This document shows positions 1-8,246 of a stretch of DNA of 64,000 nt, in pieces (the first letter of the stretch is position 1; each line of letters begins with the position of its first letter). The position numbers and the translations under genes are program-made. Source of the stretch: Streptomyces sp. NRRL F-6131 (lineage in GTDB: Bacteria > Actinomycetota > Actinomycetes > Streptomycetales > Streptomycetaceae); assembly GCA_000719695.1 (NCBI GenBank), contig JOHN01000003.1, positions 1-64,000 on the forward strand, read 5' to 3'. The notes beneath the pieces were generated by a model that worked only from the letters and a program-made list of their open reading frames with translations, did not search any database and was not told where the DNA came from.

Positions 1-345
1 ACGCCGTCCGCCACCCCGACCCCGACGGCCGCCCCCACCACCCCGGCGCCGCACAACCCGGCCCCGCTGGTCCAGATCAACGCCCTGCGGCAGAGCGTCG
101 CGCAGACCCAGGTGGAGAAGGACCGCGCCCACCAGATCGAGCTCCTGCGCACCCTGGACGAGGCCACCGCCCGGCTCAACGAGGGCCAGCCCGACGACGC
201 CGCGAACAAGCTGAAGAGCGCCCAGCGCACCGTCCGCGACCTCGCCAAGCGCCACGCCGTCGACGGCCAGACGTACCAGAACTGGAACTCCCGCCTGTCG
301 TCCCTCATCACCAGCCTCAACGCCGCCGCCGACAAGGACGACTGA
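1..345 (+). CDS. C-terminal end of an unidentified protein (5' truncated)
   Basis: The frame is open from base 1, so the real start lies outside the window. About 114 residues are visible. The first 20 are a Thr/Pro/Ala-rich linker; then comes a helical segment rich in Glu, Lys, Arg and Gln (QVEKDRAHQIELLRTL...) ending in AADKDD. A Pro/Thr linker followed by a helical tail is common at the extracytoplasmic end of actinobacterial membrane-anchored kinases or cell-wall proteins, but no catalytic domain is visible and I cannot assign a function. A strong hairpin follows the stop codon. Confidence 0.7.
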   Translation, partial: TPSATPTPTAAPTTPAPHNPAPLVQINALRQSVAQTQVEKDRAHQIELLRTLDEATARLNEGQPDDAANKLKSAQRTVRDLAKRHAVDGQTYQNWNSRLSSLITSLNAAADKDD

Positions 346-371
346 CCTCCGGGGCTGCTCCGCCCGGGAAG

Positions 372-401
372 CCGGCCGGGCCGACCTTCCGGCCCGGCCG
401 G
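372..401. terminator. Hairpin between convergent genes
   Basis: A 12-bp perfect GC stem (CCGGCCGGGCCG against its complement) with loop ACCTTC lies between the end of the first gene and the end of the siderophore lipoprotein gene, which converge here. It has no T tract, as is usual for streptomycete terminators, and it could serve both strands. A 13-bp tandem duplication (GAGCCGGGTGGCA, 408-433) follows. Confidence 0.6.
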
Positions 402-464
402 GTGACAGAGCCGGGTGGCAGAGCCGGGTGGCAGAACCCGGCGTACCGGACGACTCCGACGGGG

Positions 465-1457
465 TCAGGCGCCGAGGAAGCGCTGGAGCTCGTCCAGGAG
501 GAAGTTGGCGCCGGTGAAGCCGATGCCCTGGAACCAGAGCTGGTCGTCGACGGGGAAGGCACGGTGGGCCCTGACGGCCTCCAGGGCCTGCCAGCCGGGG
601 CTCGCCAGGGTGGCGGTGAGCCCGTTGCGGGCCGGGTCGCCGTAGCCGGCGTAGAGGAGCAGGTCGCCGTCGGCCCTGGCGAGCTGGTCGGGCGGCAGCT
701 CCAGGTCGGACTGGTCGACGTTCTGGGAGTCCGGGCGGGGCACGCCGGCGTCGGCGAGGACGGAGCCGGGGAAGTTCTGCCGGCCGTGGAGGCGGATGCC
801 GCCGCCCTCGACGAAGCGGACCAGGCTGACCCTGCGCCCGCCCACCCGGGCGTTCGCGAGGGCGGTGGCCACCTGGTTGACGTGCCGCTGGTACGAGGCC
901 GCGAACGCCGCCGCGGCGTCCTGCCGGCCGAGTGCCTCCGCGTGGGTCTGCAGATTGGCCTTCCAGGGCGCGCCGGTGGTCGCGGTGAGGACGGTCGGGG
1001 CGATCGCCCGCAGGTCGTCGTAGCGGCCGCCGTCACGGGCCTGGTTGGACAGGATGAGGTCGGGCCGCAGGGCGCGGACCGCGGCGAGGTCCGGGGCGCC
1101 GATCGGCCCGACGTACGCCATCGGGGCGAGCCGGGAGGCGGGCCAGTAGTCGGGGAGGGCCGGGTCCGCCGCGGCCCGGGCCGCGCCGACCGGGGTGATG
1201 CCGAGGGTGAGCGCGGAGTCCAGCTCGGCGGTGTCCAGGACGACCACCCGCATCGGCGCGCCGGGCACGGTGACCGGGCCGGTTGCGGTGGCCACGGTGA
1301 CGCTCGGCAGCGGGCCGGCGGTGGGCGGACCGACGGCGGCCGCCGGGTCGGTCGGCGGGGGTGCGGCGTGCCGGGCGGTGCAGCCGGTGAGTGCGGCGCC
1401 CCCGAGCCCGCCGAGCGCGGTCAGCAGGGTGCGGCGGGTGATCGGGGACATCGGCAC
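465..1457 (-). CDS. Iron-siderophore ABC transporter substrate-binding lipoprotein
   Basis: The 330-residue protein is of the FecB/FepB periplasmic-binding type (class III). It has a twin-Arg-containing N terminus (TRRTLL) followed by a hydrophobic stretch and a lipobox (ALTGC), so it should be exported and lipid-anchored at about residue 26. The mature part has the class III pattern: V-V-LDTAELDSALTLGI near the start, then LRPDLILSNQ, and a C-terminal half with DGDLLLYAGYGD. It should capture a ferric siderophore outside the cell and hand it to the permeases encoded upstream on the same strand. It is the last gene of the four-gene set (two permeases, ATPase, lipoprotein), 81 bp after the ATPase gene. 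The siderophore cannot be predicted from sequence alone. Confidence 0.88.
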   Translation of the reverse strand: MPMSPITRRTLLTALGGLGGAALTGCTARHAAPPPTDPAAAVGPPTAGPLPSVTVATATGPVTVPGAPMRVVVLDTAELDSALTLGITPVGAARAAADPALPDYWPASRLAPMAYVGPIGAPDLAAVRALRPDLILSNQARDGGRYDDLRAIAPTVLTATTGAPWKANLQTHAEALGRQDAAAAFAASYQRHVNQVATALANARVGGRRVSLVRFVEGGGIRLHGRQNFPGSVLADAGVPRPDSQNVDQSDLELPPDQLARADGDLLLYAGYGDPARNGLTATLASPGWQALEAVRAHRAFPVDDQLWFQGIGFTGANFLLDELQRFLGA

Positions 1458-1538
1458 CTCGGACGGCTCGGACAGCGCAGACGGGCGGAAGCAGACGGCA
1501 GCGCGTCGATTATGTCCGAATTGGTGCGTAAAAGGTGG

Positions 1539-2396
1539 CTATCCGTCCGCCTTGGCCGCCCACGGCGCGCCCGGCACCACCAGCGGTGTGCCCGTCACCG
1601 GGTCCGGCACCACTACCGACTCCAGCCCGAACACCTCGCGCACCAGCTCCGCCGTCACCACCTCGGTCGGCAGTCCCTGCGCGACGATCCGGCCGTCCTT
1701 CATCGCCACCAGGTGGTCGGCGTACCGGGCCGCCTGGTTGAGGTCGTGCAGCACCGCGACCACCGTCCGCCCGCGTTCCACGTTCAGCCGGCGCACCAGG
1801 TCCAGCACCTCCACCTGGTGCGCGATGTCCAGGAAGGTGGTCGGCTCGTCGAGCAGCAGGATGTCGGTGCCCTGGGCGAGCGCCATGGCGATCCAGACCC
1901 GCTGCCGCTGCCCGCCGGACAGCTCGTCCACGCCGCGCTCGGCCAGGTCGGCGGTCGAGGTGCGCTCCAGCGCCTCGGCGACCGCCGCCTCGTCCTCCGC
2001 GGACCACTGCTGCCACCAGCTCTGGTGCGGCTGGCGTCCGCGCGACACCAGGTCGGCCACCGCGATGCCCTCGGGGGCGGTCGGGGACTGCGGCAGCAGC
2101 CCGATCCGCCGGGCGATCCGCTTGGTGGGGACGCGGGCCAGCTCCTCGCCGTCCAGCAGCACCGCGCCGCGGGTCGGCTTCAGCAGCCGGCCCAGGGCGC
2201 GCAGCAGGGTGGACTTGCCGCAGGCGTTCGGGCCGACGATCACGGTGACCCGGCCGTCCGGGATCCGCAGGTCGAGCCCCTCGGCGACGGTGCGCGCCTC
2301 GTAGGCGAGGGTCAGGCCGCGCGCCTCCAGGCGGTGGGCGGACACCCGGTCCGCGGTGTCGACGGACCGGGCGTCGGCGGGCATCGGGACCTCCAC
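1539..2396 (-). CDS. Iron-siderophore ABC transporter ATP-binding protein
   Basis: The 285-residue ATPase is of the FecE/FepC class. Visible motifs are Walker A ([11 protein letters not shown]), the signature [15 protein letters not shown], Walker B followed by the catalytic Glu ([17 protein letters not shown]), and an H-loop histidine ([16 protein letters not shown]). The length fits the family. The GTG at 2396 gives [11 protein letters not shown]; the ATG four codons later is an alternative start. The gene begins 3 bp after the stop of the upstream permease gene, which suggests translational coupling. It should power uptake through the two FecCD-type permeases encoded just before it. Confidence 0.93.
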   Translation of the reverse strand: MEVPMPADARSVDTADRVSAHRLEARGLTLAYEARTVAEGLDLRIPDGRVTVIVGPNACGKSTLLRALGRLLKPTRGAVLLDGEELARVPTKRIARRIGLLPQSPTAPEGIAVADLVSRGRQPHQSWWQQWSAEDEAAVAEALERTSTADLAERGVDELSGGQRQRVWIAMALAQGTDILLLDEPTTFLDIAHQVEVLDLVRRLNVERGRTVVAVLHDLNQAARYADHLVAMKDGRIVAQGLPTEVVTAELVREVFGLESVVVPDPVTGTPLVVPGAPWAAKADG

Positions 2397-2399
2397 GAC

Positions 2400-3446
2400 T
2401 CAGGAACCTCCTCGGCGGGAGCGGATCAGCAGCCACATCAGGTACGGCGCGCCGACCAGTCCGGTCACCACGCCGACCGGCAGCTCGGTGGGCGCCAGCA
2501 GCCGGCGGGCCAGCAGGTCGGCCAGGACGACGACCAGCGCGCCGGTCAGCGCCGAGCAGAGCAGCGGGACCTGCGCCGAGCGGGCCAGCCGCACGGCGAT
2601 CTGCGGCGCCATCAGCGCCACGAAGTCCACCGGCCCGGCCGCGCCCGCCGCGCAGGAGGCGAGCACCACGCCGAGCAGCGCCATGCCGAGCCGGATCCGG
2701 TCCAGCCGCAACCCCAGGCCGACGGCGGTGGCGTCGTCGAAGGAGATCGAGCGCTGGGCCCGGGCCGCCCACAGGGCCACCGGCGCGGCGGCCAGCAGCA
2801 CCCAGGCGAGCCAACCGGCCTGGTCGTAGCCGGAGCCGTTCAGGCTGCCGGTCATCCACACCTTGGCGGCCTGCGCCTGGAAGCCGTCGCCCTTGGTCAG
2901 GAACACCGAGGTCAGTGAGGAGAGCGCGACGGAGATGCCGATGCCGATCAGCACGAAGCGCTGGGCGTGCAGCCCCCGCCGCCAGGCCAGCAGGTACACC
3001 AGCAGACCGGCCAGCAGACCGCCCGCGACGGCCGCGTACGGCACCTGGCCGGTGGAGCCGACCACGCCGTAGGCCAGCAGGCCGACCACGGTGGCGGTGG
3101 CGCCCCAGGAGACGCCGACCACGTCGGGGCTGGCCAGCGGATTGCGGGCGACGGTCTGGATCAGCGCCCCGGCCAGCCCGAGCGCGGTGCCGACCAGCAG
3201 GCCGACCACCACCCGGGGCAGCCGGAACTCGCCGACCACCAGCTCGTGCGGGCTCGGCTGCCCGAGCACCACCTTGAGCACCTCGCCGGGCGCCACGGTG
3301 GACTCGCCCAGGCAGAGCGAGGCGACGACGGTGGCGGCCAGCGCCACCAGCAGGCCGAGCGCGGCGAGTGCCGAACGCCGGTGCAGCAGGAAGGAGGCCC
3401 GCCCGGCGCGCAGCACGGTGTAGCCGCGGAGAGCGACCGTACTCAT
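2400..3446 (-). CDS. FecCD-family siderophore permease (second subunit)
   Basis: The 348-residue polytopic membrane protein is of the FecCD/BtuC family. It shows the usual pattern of ten hydrophobic segments and the family motifs RLPRVVVGLLVGTALGLAGALIQTVARNPLASPDVVGV near residue 80 and GPVDFVALMAPQIAVRL near the C terminus. The start chosen is the ATG at 3446, which overlaps the stop of the preceding permease gene by 4 bp (ATGA), a common sign of coupled translation. A much longer open frame upstream overlaps the other permease gene and is not used. It probably forms a heterodimeric channel with the 3443-4471 product. Confidence 0.9.
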   Translation of the reverse strand: MSTVALRGYTVLRAGRASFLLHRRSALAALGLLVALAATVVASLCLGESTVAPGEVLKVVLGQPSPHELVVGEFRLPRVVVGLLVGTALGLAGALIQTVARNPLASPDVVGVSWGATATVVGLLAYGVVGSTGQVPYAAVAGGLLAGLLVYLLAWRRGLHAQRFVLIGIGISVALSSLTSVFLTKGDGFQAQAAKVWMTGSLNGSGYDQAGWLAWVLLAAAPVALWAARAQRSISFDDATAVGLGLRLDRIRLGMALLGVVLASCAAGAAGPVDFVALMAPQIAVRLARSAQVPLLCSALTGALVVVLADLLARRLLAPTELPVGVVTGLVGAPYLMWLLIRSRRGGS

Positions 3447-4471
3447 GCCGCCACCACCTTGCGCCGGCGCACCAGGACGACCAGCACCGGGACGCCGACC
3501 AGGGCGGTCATCACCCCGGCCGGCACCTCGGAGGGCGGGAAGAGCACCCGGCCGAGGGTGTCGGCGAGCAGCAGCAGCGCGGGGCCGAGCACGGCGGACA
3601 GGGTCAGCACCCAGCGGTGGTCGGCGCCCGCCACCGCGCGTGCGGCGTGCGGCACGGCCAGGCCGACGAAGGCGACCGGACCGGCCGCCGCGACCGCCGA
3701 GCCGGTCAGCACGGTGGCGCCGAGCGCGCCGACCACCCGGACCGGTCCGGTCTTCGCGCCGAGCCCCTTGGCGGTGTCGTCGCCGAGCGCCAGCGCGTCC
3801 AGCCCGCGGGCCACCGAGAACACCAGCAGCGTGCCGACGGCCAGGAACGGCAGCAACTGCCAGGCGACGTCGGCGGTGCGCCCGGAGAGCGAGCCGACGT
3901 GCCAGAACCGGAACTGGTCCATGGTGGCCGCGTCGGTGGTGAGCACCAGGGTGTTGAGCGAGGCGATGAACGCGGAGATCGCCGAGCCGGCCAGCGCCAG
4001 CTTGATCGGTGTGGCCCCGCCCCGGCCGCGCCCGGCCAGCCCGTACACCAGGCCGGTGGCGAGCACCGCGCCCGCGAAGCCGAACCAGACGTACCCGGTG
4101 AGCGTGGAGATCCCGAACGCGGAGATCGCCACGACCACACCGGCCGCCGCGCCCTGGCTGACGCCGAGGATGCCGGGGTCGGCGATCGGGTTGCGGGTGA
4201 TGCCCTGCATGACGGTGCCGGCGAGGCCGAGCGCCGCACCGACCGCGAGGCCGACCACGGTGCGCGGCAGCCGCAGTTCGCGGATCACCACGGCGTTGGT
4301 GGTGTCCCCGCCGTGCAGCAGGGCGTCGACGGTGTCGCCGAACGGGACGGTGCGGCTGCCGACCGCCAGGCTCAGCAGCACCGCGCCGGCCAGCAGGACC
4401 AGCGCGGCGGCGAGCCACAGTATTCGGCGGCGCAGCAGGCGGGCCCTGCCGGGCGCGGTGGTGTCGGTCAT
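3443..4471 (-). CDS. FecCD-family siderophore permease (first subunit)
   Basis: The 342-residue integral membrane protein has the FecCD motif set: RELRLPRTVVGLAVGAALGLAGTVMQGITRNPIADPGILGVSQGAA around residues 65-110, and GPVAFVGLAVPHAARAV in the C-terminal half. It is the first gene of the importer operon. The ATG at 4471 lies 16 bp from an iron-box-like operator, so the set should be shut off by a DtxR-family repressor with Fe(II) when iron is plentiful. The N terminus (MTDTTAPGRARLLRRR) is cytoplasmic and basic, then the first membrane helix starts. Confidence 0.9.
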   Translation of the reverse strand: MTDTTAPGRARLLRRRILWLAAALVLLAGAVLLSLAVGSRTVPFGDTVDALLHGGDTTNAVVIRELRLPRTVVGLAVGAALGLAGTVMQGITRNPIADPGILGVSQGAAAGVVVAISAFGISTLTGYVWFGFAGAVLATGLVYGLAGRGRGGATPIKLALAGSAISAFIASLNTLVLTTDAATMDQFRFWHVGSLSGRTADVAWQLLPFLAVGTLLVFSVARGLDALALGDDTAKGLGAKTGPVRVVGALGATVLTGSAVAAAGPVAFVGLAVPHAARAVAGADHRWVLTLSAVLGPALLLLADTLGRVLFPPSEVPAGVMTALVGVPVLVVLVRRRKVVAA

Positions 4472-4486
4472 GGCTCTCTCTCGCAG

Positions 4487-4505
4487 ATAGCTCAGGCAAA
4501 CCTAA
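4487..4505 (-). promoter_or_regulatory. Iron box (DtxR/IdeR/DmdR operator)
   Basis: On the minus strand this reads TTAGGTTTGCCTGAGCTAT. The left half TTAGGTT is identical to the consensus TTAGGTTAGGCTCACCTAA and 14 of 19 positions agree overall. It sits directly in front of the siderophore importer operon (start codon at 4471). The likely regulator, a DmdR1-type protein, is encoded at 57155-57847. Confidence 0.75.
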
Positions 4506-4549
4506 GTTCCGCGTCGAAGCCGGGGCAAATCGCTCCGCCGGGCGGGAGC

Positions 4550-4589
4550 CCGGGCGGTACGCCGGGCAGGGCACCGGGCGGTACGCCGG
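4550..4589. repeat. Repeated 16-mer, 24-bp period
   Basis: CCGGGCGGTACGCCGG occurs at 4550-4565 and again at 4574-4589, within the 194-bp divergent gap between the siderophore operon and the HAD gene. The surroundings are low-complexity GC. No function is evident. Confidence 0.5.
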
Positions 4590-4665
4590 TCGGGACGGCG
4601 GGCCGGACGCCGGAGCGGCCGGGGCGGGTCGGTCCCGGCGGGGGCCGGTTGGATAGCCTGACGGC

Positions 4666-5295
4666 ATGCCTGCGACCCCGAACACGCCGCTGACCGTGGG
4701 TTTCGACCTCGACATGACGCTGCTGGACACCCGGCCCGGCATCCGGGCCACCTACCTGGCGCTCTCCGCCGAGACCGGGACCGCGATCGACGCCGACCTG
4801 GTGGTCACCCGGCTCGGGCCGCCGCTCCTCGACGAGCTGCGCAACTGGTTCCCGGCGGAGGGACTGGACGAGGTCGCCCACCGCTACCGCACGCTCTACC
4901 GGGACCACGCCTTCGCGCCGACGGTCGCCCTGCCGGGCGCGCACGCCGCGCTGGACGCGGTCCGCGCGCACGGCGGCCGGGTCGCGGTGATCACCGGCAA
5001 GTACGAGCCGAACGCCCGGCTCCACCTGGAGCACGCCGGGATGCGCGCGGACGCGCTGGTGGGCGACCTCTGGGCGGAGACCAAGGGCGACGCGCTGCGC
5101 GAGCACGGCGCCACCGTCTACGTCGGCGACCACCTCGGGGACGTCCGGGGCGCCCGGCACGCGGGCGCGGTGGCGGTGGCGGTGGCCACCGGTCCGTACG
5201 GCGCCGAGGAGCTCCGGGCGGCCGGCGCGGACGTCGTGCTGCCCGACCTCACCGCCTTCCCGACCTGGCTCGCCGGGCACCTCGCCGCCCGCTGA
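4666..5295 (+). CDS. HAD-family phosphatase
   Basis: The 209-residue protein is of the HAD superfamily, phosphoglycolate-phosphatase-like group. Motif I is DLDMTLLDT (nucleophile and acid/base Asp near residues 14-16), motif II is the ITGK segment near residue 110 (Thr in place of the usual Ser/Thr), and motif IV is YVGDHLGDVRGAR. A helical cap lies between motifs I and II. The likely reaction is hydrolysis of a small phosphoester in the cytoplasm; the substrate is unknown. It starts at an ATG 194 bp from the divergent siderophore operon and converges with the small gene that ends at 5344. Confidence 0.85.
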   Translation: MPATPNTPLTVGFDLDMTLLDTRPGIRATYLALSAETGTAIDADLVVTRLGPPLLDELRNWFPAEGLDEVAHRYRTLYRDHAFAPTVALPGAHAALDAVRAHGGRVAVITGKYEPNARLHLEHAGMRADALVGDLWAETKGDALREHGATVYVGDHLGDVRGARHAGAVAVAVATGPYGAEELRAAGADVVLPDLTAFPTWLAGHLAAR

Positions 5296-5347
5296 CGGCC
5301 GCCCGCCCGGAGCCCCGGGCCGTCACCGGTCCCCGGGCGGCCGTCAG
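5292..5347. terminator. Bidirectional terminator containing both stop codons
   Basis: CTGACGGCCGCCCG (5292-5305) and its exact complement (5334-5347) form a 14-bp stem. The intervening 28 nt can form a smaller hairpin. The stop codons of both convergent genes (TGA at 5293 and, on the other strand, at 5346) lie inside the stem. Confidence 0.65.
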
Positions 5348-5580
5348 GCCTCGGCGCGGGCCCGGCGCCGCTGGGCGCGGGCCGAGAGCAGCAGGCCGGT
5401 CAGGGCCAGCAGGAACCCCAGCGGCATCAGCATGCTCAACCAGTACGCGGCCGACGGCAGCGGCGTCAGGTGCAGGAACAGCGGGACGAAGGTGACGAGC
5501 GTGGCGAGCGCGCCGAGCCCGAAGACGATCGTTCCGGTCTTGACGTAGACGTCGCCGCGGTCGGCGCTCTGGCTGCTCAC
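5344..5580 (-). CDS. Small two-helix membrane protein
   Basis: The 78-residue protein has two hydrophobic segments (TIVFGLGALATLVTFVPLFL and a second including WLSMLMPLGFLLALTGLLL) and a basic C terminus (RAQRRRARAEA). The GTG at 5580 was chosen because it has a good ribosome site (AGAGGAG) about 8 nt upstream; the longer open frame beyond it has no such site and looks non-coding. Function is unknown. It is convergent with the HAD gene, and a 511-bp gap separates it from the cold-shock gene. Confidence 0.65.
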   Translation of the reverse strand: MSSQSADRGDVYVKTGTIVFGLGALATLVTFVPLFLHLTPLPSAAYWLSMLMPLGFLLALTGLLLSARAQRRRARAEA

Positions 5581-6091
5581 GGGGCTTGCTCCTCTGCGGC
5601 GGGTTCGGCCGGGACGGCGGGCCCGGCGGCCGTCCCAGTCTCGCAGAGCCGCCCGGGAGCGGGTCGGCCGCGGTCCCGGCGGGGCGCCCGGCGGGGCGCC
5701 CGGAGGCCCTTCGCGGGCGAGCGGTCCCGTCACGTTGCGCAGTTTTCCGGGCGCTGGGAGTTTTGATCCCTGCTGGGCGGGGGTATGCAGGCTGTGCCGA
5801 GGGGTGCGATCAGTGCGCCCCGTTCTCTCCGACCGGAGGTGTGTGCCTGTGGACAGCGTCGAGCCGCGCCCCGGCCATGCCGATTCCGGATCGCGCGTGG
5901 CCGCCGGAGCTCCGTACGGACCTTGCGCGGAACACGGATGAGACAGTGACGGACCGTTAGTCTGCTCCTTACAGCGTGCTGATCGTGCGCGCCCCGCGGC
6001 GCGTGTCCCCCGGATCGGCCCGTACTCCCACCACCCAGTGATCCCCGGCCAGGGCCGGGATCCCTCACACCCACATCGAGGACTGTTCGAG
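5581..6091. other. 511-bp intergenic region before the cold-shock gene
   Basis: No convincing gene on either strand. It contains a tandem 12-mer (GGCGGGGCGCCC twice, about 5679-5702) and a less GC-rich stretch near 5940-5990 that may hold the cold-shock promoter. A long leader would be typical of cold-shock mRNAs. I cannot place the -35 and -10 boxes with confidence. Confidence 0.5.
6040..6062 (+). other. Hairpin in the cold-shock gene leader
   Basis: GATCCCCGGCC and GGCCGGGATC pair around a 2-nt loop with one bulged C. The structure ends about 30 nt before the start codon and just before the GAGGA ribosome site (6078-6082). It could make translation temperature-sensitive, which is inference. 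Confidence 0.4.
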
Positions 6092-6475
6092 ATGCCCACC
6101 GGCCAGGTCAAGTGGTTCAACGAGACGAAGGGCTTCGGCTTCCTGTCGCGCGACGACGGCGGCGATGTCTTCGTCCACACCAAGGCGCTGCCCGCCGGAA
6201 TCACGTCGCTGAAGCCGGGCCAGCGGGTCGAGTTCGGCGTGGTCGCCGGACACCGCGGCGACCAGGCGATGCAGGTCCAGCTGCTGGACGCGCTGCCGTC
6301 GGTGGCCGCCGCCCAGCGCAAGAGCCCGGACGACATGGCGGCGCTCGTGCAGGACCTCATCACGATGATGGACGCGGTCCTGCCGGGCCTCCAGCACGGC
6401 CGCTACCCGGCCAAGCCGGCCGGGCAGAAGCTCGCCGTGCTGCTGCGCGGGGTCGCCGAGCAGTTCGACGTCTAG
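6092..6475 (+). CDS. Cold-shock domain protein
   Basis: The 127-residue protein has an N-terminal cold-shock domain, residues 1-65, with RNP1 (KGFGFL, 13-18) and RNP2 (VFVHT, 26-30). A helical extension of about 60 residues (PDDMAALVQDLITMMDAVLPGLQHGRYPAKPAGQKLAVLLRGV) makes it longer than the usual 67-residue Csp; this extended form is common in streptomycetes. It should bind single-stranded nucleic acid and act as an RNA chaperone. The ATG at 6092 has a GAGGA ribosome site about 9 nt upstream. It is convergent with mqnD, with only 26 bp between the two stops. Confidence 0.92.
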   Translation: MPTGQVKWFNETKGFGFLSRDDGGDVFVHTKALPAGITSLKPGQRVEFGVVAGHRGDQAMQVQLLDALPSVAAAQRKSPDDMAALVQDLITMMDAVLPGLQHGRYPAKPAGQKLAVLLRGVAEQFDV

Positions 6476-6501
6476 GCCACCGTCGCGAACCGCGCGAGCG
6501 C

Positions 6502-7347
6502 TCAGAAGTCCAGCGCACCCGGGCCGAGCGGGGGCACCAGCCCCTCCGCGGCGGCCCGGGTGAGCAGCGCGCGGACGGCCGCGTGCCCCTCCTCGCCGAG
6601 GTCCGCGGTGAACTCGTTGACGTAGAGGGCGATGTGCTGGTCGGCGACGTCCGGGTCCATCTCCTGGGCGTGCTCCAGCACGTACCCGCGGCTGGCCTCC
6701 GGGTCGTCCCAGGCCTGGCGGACGGAGGCGCGGACGGCCTCGGTGAGCGCCCGCAGCCGCTCCGCGCCGAGCGAACGCCGGGCGATGATCGCGCCGAGCG
6801 GGATCGGCAGACCGGTCTCCCGCTCCCAGGCCTCGCCCATGTCGGCCAGGCTGCGCAGGCCGTAGTTCCGGTAGGTGAACCGCGCCTCGTGGATGACCAG
6901 ACCGGCGTCCACCCGGCCGTCCCGGACGGCGGGCATGATCTCGTGGAACGGCAGCACCACGATCCGGCCCAGACCGCCCGGCACCGCCTTCGCCGCCCAC
7001 AGCCGGAACAGCAGGTAGGCGGTGGACCGCTCGGAGGGGACGGCGACGGTCTTCCCGCTCAGGTCGTCCCCGCTGTCCGGGCGGGTGAGCACCAGCGGGC
7101 CGCAGCCGCGCCCGAGCGCCCCGCCGCAGGGCAGCAGGGTGTACTCGTCCAGCACCCAGGGCAGGGCGGCGTAGCTGACCTTGAGGACGTCCAGCTCGCC
7201 GCGCTCGGCCAGGCCGTTGGTCACGTCGATGTCGGCGAAGGTGACCTCGGGGGCGTCCGCGCCCGGGACCAGGCCGTGCGCCCAGGCGTGGAAGACGAAG
7301 GTGTCGTTGGGGCAGGGCGAGTACGCGATGCTCAGCCGTTCAGCCAC
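6502..7347 (-). CDS. mqnD: 1,4-dihydroxy-6-naphthoate synthase MqnD
   Basis: The 281-residue protein belongs to the MqnA/MqnD family, which has a periplasmic-binding-protein fold although it is a cytoplasmic enzyme. The N-terminal SPCPNDTFVFHAW is the MqnD hallmark (MqnA lacks it), followed by DIDVTNGLAERGELDVLKVS and VIHEARFTYRNYGL. MqnD makes 1,4-dihydroxy-6-naphthoate from cyclic de-hypoxanthine futalosine in the futalosine route to menaquinone. Its start overlaps the end of mqnB by 8 bp, so the two are almost certainly co-transcribed. In S. coelicolor the same pair is, from memory, SCO4326-SCO4327. Confidence 0.93.
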   Translation of the reverse strand: MAERLSIAYSPCPNDTFVFHAWAHGLVPGADAPEVTFADIDVTNGLAERGELDVLKVSYAALPWVLDEYTLLPCGGALGRGCGPLVLTRPDSGDDLSGKTVAVPSERSTAYLLFRLWAAKAVPGGLGRIVVLPFHEIMPAVRDGRVDAGLVIHEARFTYRNYGLRSLADMGEAWERETGLPIPLGAIIARRSLGAERLRALTEAVRASVRQAWDDPEASRGYVLEHAQEMDPDVADQHIALYVNEFTADLGEEGHAAVRALLTRAAAEGLVPPLGPGALDF

Positions 7348-8236
7348 GGCCGGCCTCCTTCGGCGTTCGGCGCGGTCCGGGCGGTTCGGCCCGGCGGGAG
7401 TTCGGCGGGCCCGACGTCACCGCTTCCGAGGCAGGTGACCCGGTGCCCGATGACCCGGTACCCGGTGACCCGGTGCCCGATGACCCGGAGTCCGCCAGGG
7501 CCGGGAACGGCAGCACGGCGAAGGCCCGTTCCAGCGCGCCCAGCGCCTCGCCGATCCGCCAGGCGGTCCGGTCGCGCGGGCCCACCGGGTTGGAGACGGT
7601 GCGCAGCTCGAACGCCGGCACCCCGTGCCGGTCGGCGGCCTCGGCGACCCCGAAGCCCTCCATCGCCTCGGCCACCGCGTCCGGGTGGCGGGCGGTCAGG
7701 GCGGCGGCGCGCCCGGCGCTGCCGGTCACCGTCGAGACGGTCAGCACGGTGCCGGTGGTGACGGTGCTCGCCCCGGCGGCCCGCAGGGCCTCTGCCGCGA
7801 GGGCCACGGCGGCCGGCGCCGGGGTGTGCCGGACGGTCCCGAAGCCCAGTTCGGTGACGTCGGCGAAGCCCTCGGGAGTCTCGGCGCCCAGGTCGGCGGC
7901 GACGATCCCGGTGGCGACCACGGTCGCGCCGATCGGCGCCCGGGGGGCGAAGCCGCCGGCGATCCCGGCGGAGACCACCAGGTCGTAGCGGGCGGCGGTG
8001 AGCGCGGTGGCCGCGGCGGCCGCCGCGGCGCCCGGACCGACCCCGCCGGCCAGCACGTCCACCGTCGCCCCGCAGGGGAGCGCGACGCGCTCCAGCGCGC
8101 CGCCCGGCAGCGGCACCCGCTCCGCGGGGGCGCCCAGGCCGCGCAGCACGGCGTCGGCCTCGGCCGGCACCGCGACGACGACGAGCAGCCGGGCCCGCGC
8201 GGGGCCCGACCGCTCGTCGGGGAGTCGTACCGTCAC
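7340..8236 (-). CDS. mqnB: Futalosine hydrolase MqnB
   Basis: The 298-residue protein is of the nucleoside phosphorylase/MTAN-like fold. Visible motifs are VVVAVPAEADAVL at the N terminus, SAGIAGGFAPRAPIG, and DAVAEAMEGFGVAEAA with the purine- and ribose-binding Glu residues. It cleaves hypoxanthine from (de-hypoxanthine-producing) futalosine in menaquinone biosynthesis. The C-terminal 45 residues lie beyond the conserved fold: a Gly/Ser/Thr repeat encoded by four 15-bp DNA units, then a basic Pro-rich tail. The GTG start at 8236 lies 10 bp after the stop of the gene at 8247, suggesting a three-gene transcript ending with mqnD. Confidence 0.9.
   Translation of the reverse strand: MTVRLPDERSGPARARLLVVVAVPAEADAVLRGLGAPAERVPLPGGALERVALPCGATVDVLAGGVGPGAAAAAAATALTAARYDLVVSAGIAGGFAPRAPIGATVVATGIVAADLGAETPEGFADVTELGFGTVRHTPAPAAVALAAEALRAAGASTVTTGTVLTVSTVTGSAGRAAALTARHPDAVAEAMEGFGVAEAADRHGVPAFELRTVSNPVGPRDRTAWRIGEALGALERAFAVLPFPALADSGSSGTGSPGTGSSGTGSPASEAVTSGPPNSRRAEPPGPRRTPKEAGRG
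7434..7493 (-). repeat. 15-bp tandem repeat inside mqnB
   Basis: Four consecutive 15-bp units (consensus GRTGACCCGGTNCCC on the plus strand) encode alternating GSSGT/GSPGT-like steps in the MqnB tail. The array keeps the reading frame. Confidence 0.8.
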
Positions 8237-8246
8237 CGGACGACCG

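Noticed and set aside
402..2918. Very long open frame (838 codons) on the plus strand opposite the siderophore genes
   Set aside because: It is a GC-driven shadow. The minus-strand frames carry complete ABC-transporter motifs, and the plus-strand translation is low-complexity Arg/Gly/Ala.
5586..5960. Possible gene in the gap before the cold-shock gene
   Set aside because: Composition is Arg/Pro/Gly-rich, without a ribosome site or a motif; it looks like chance.
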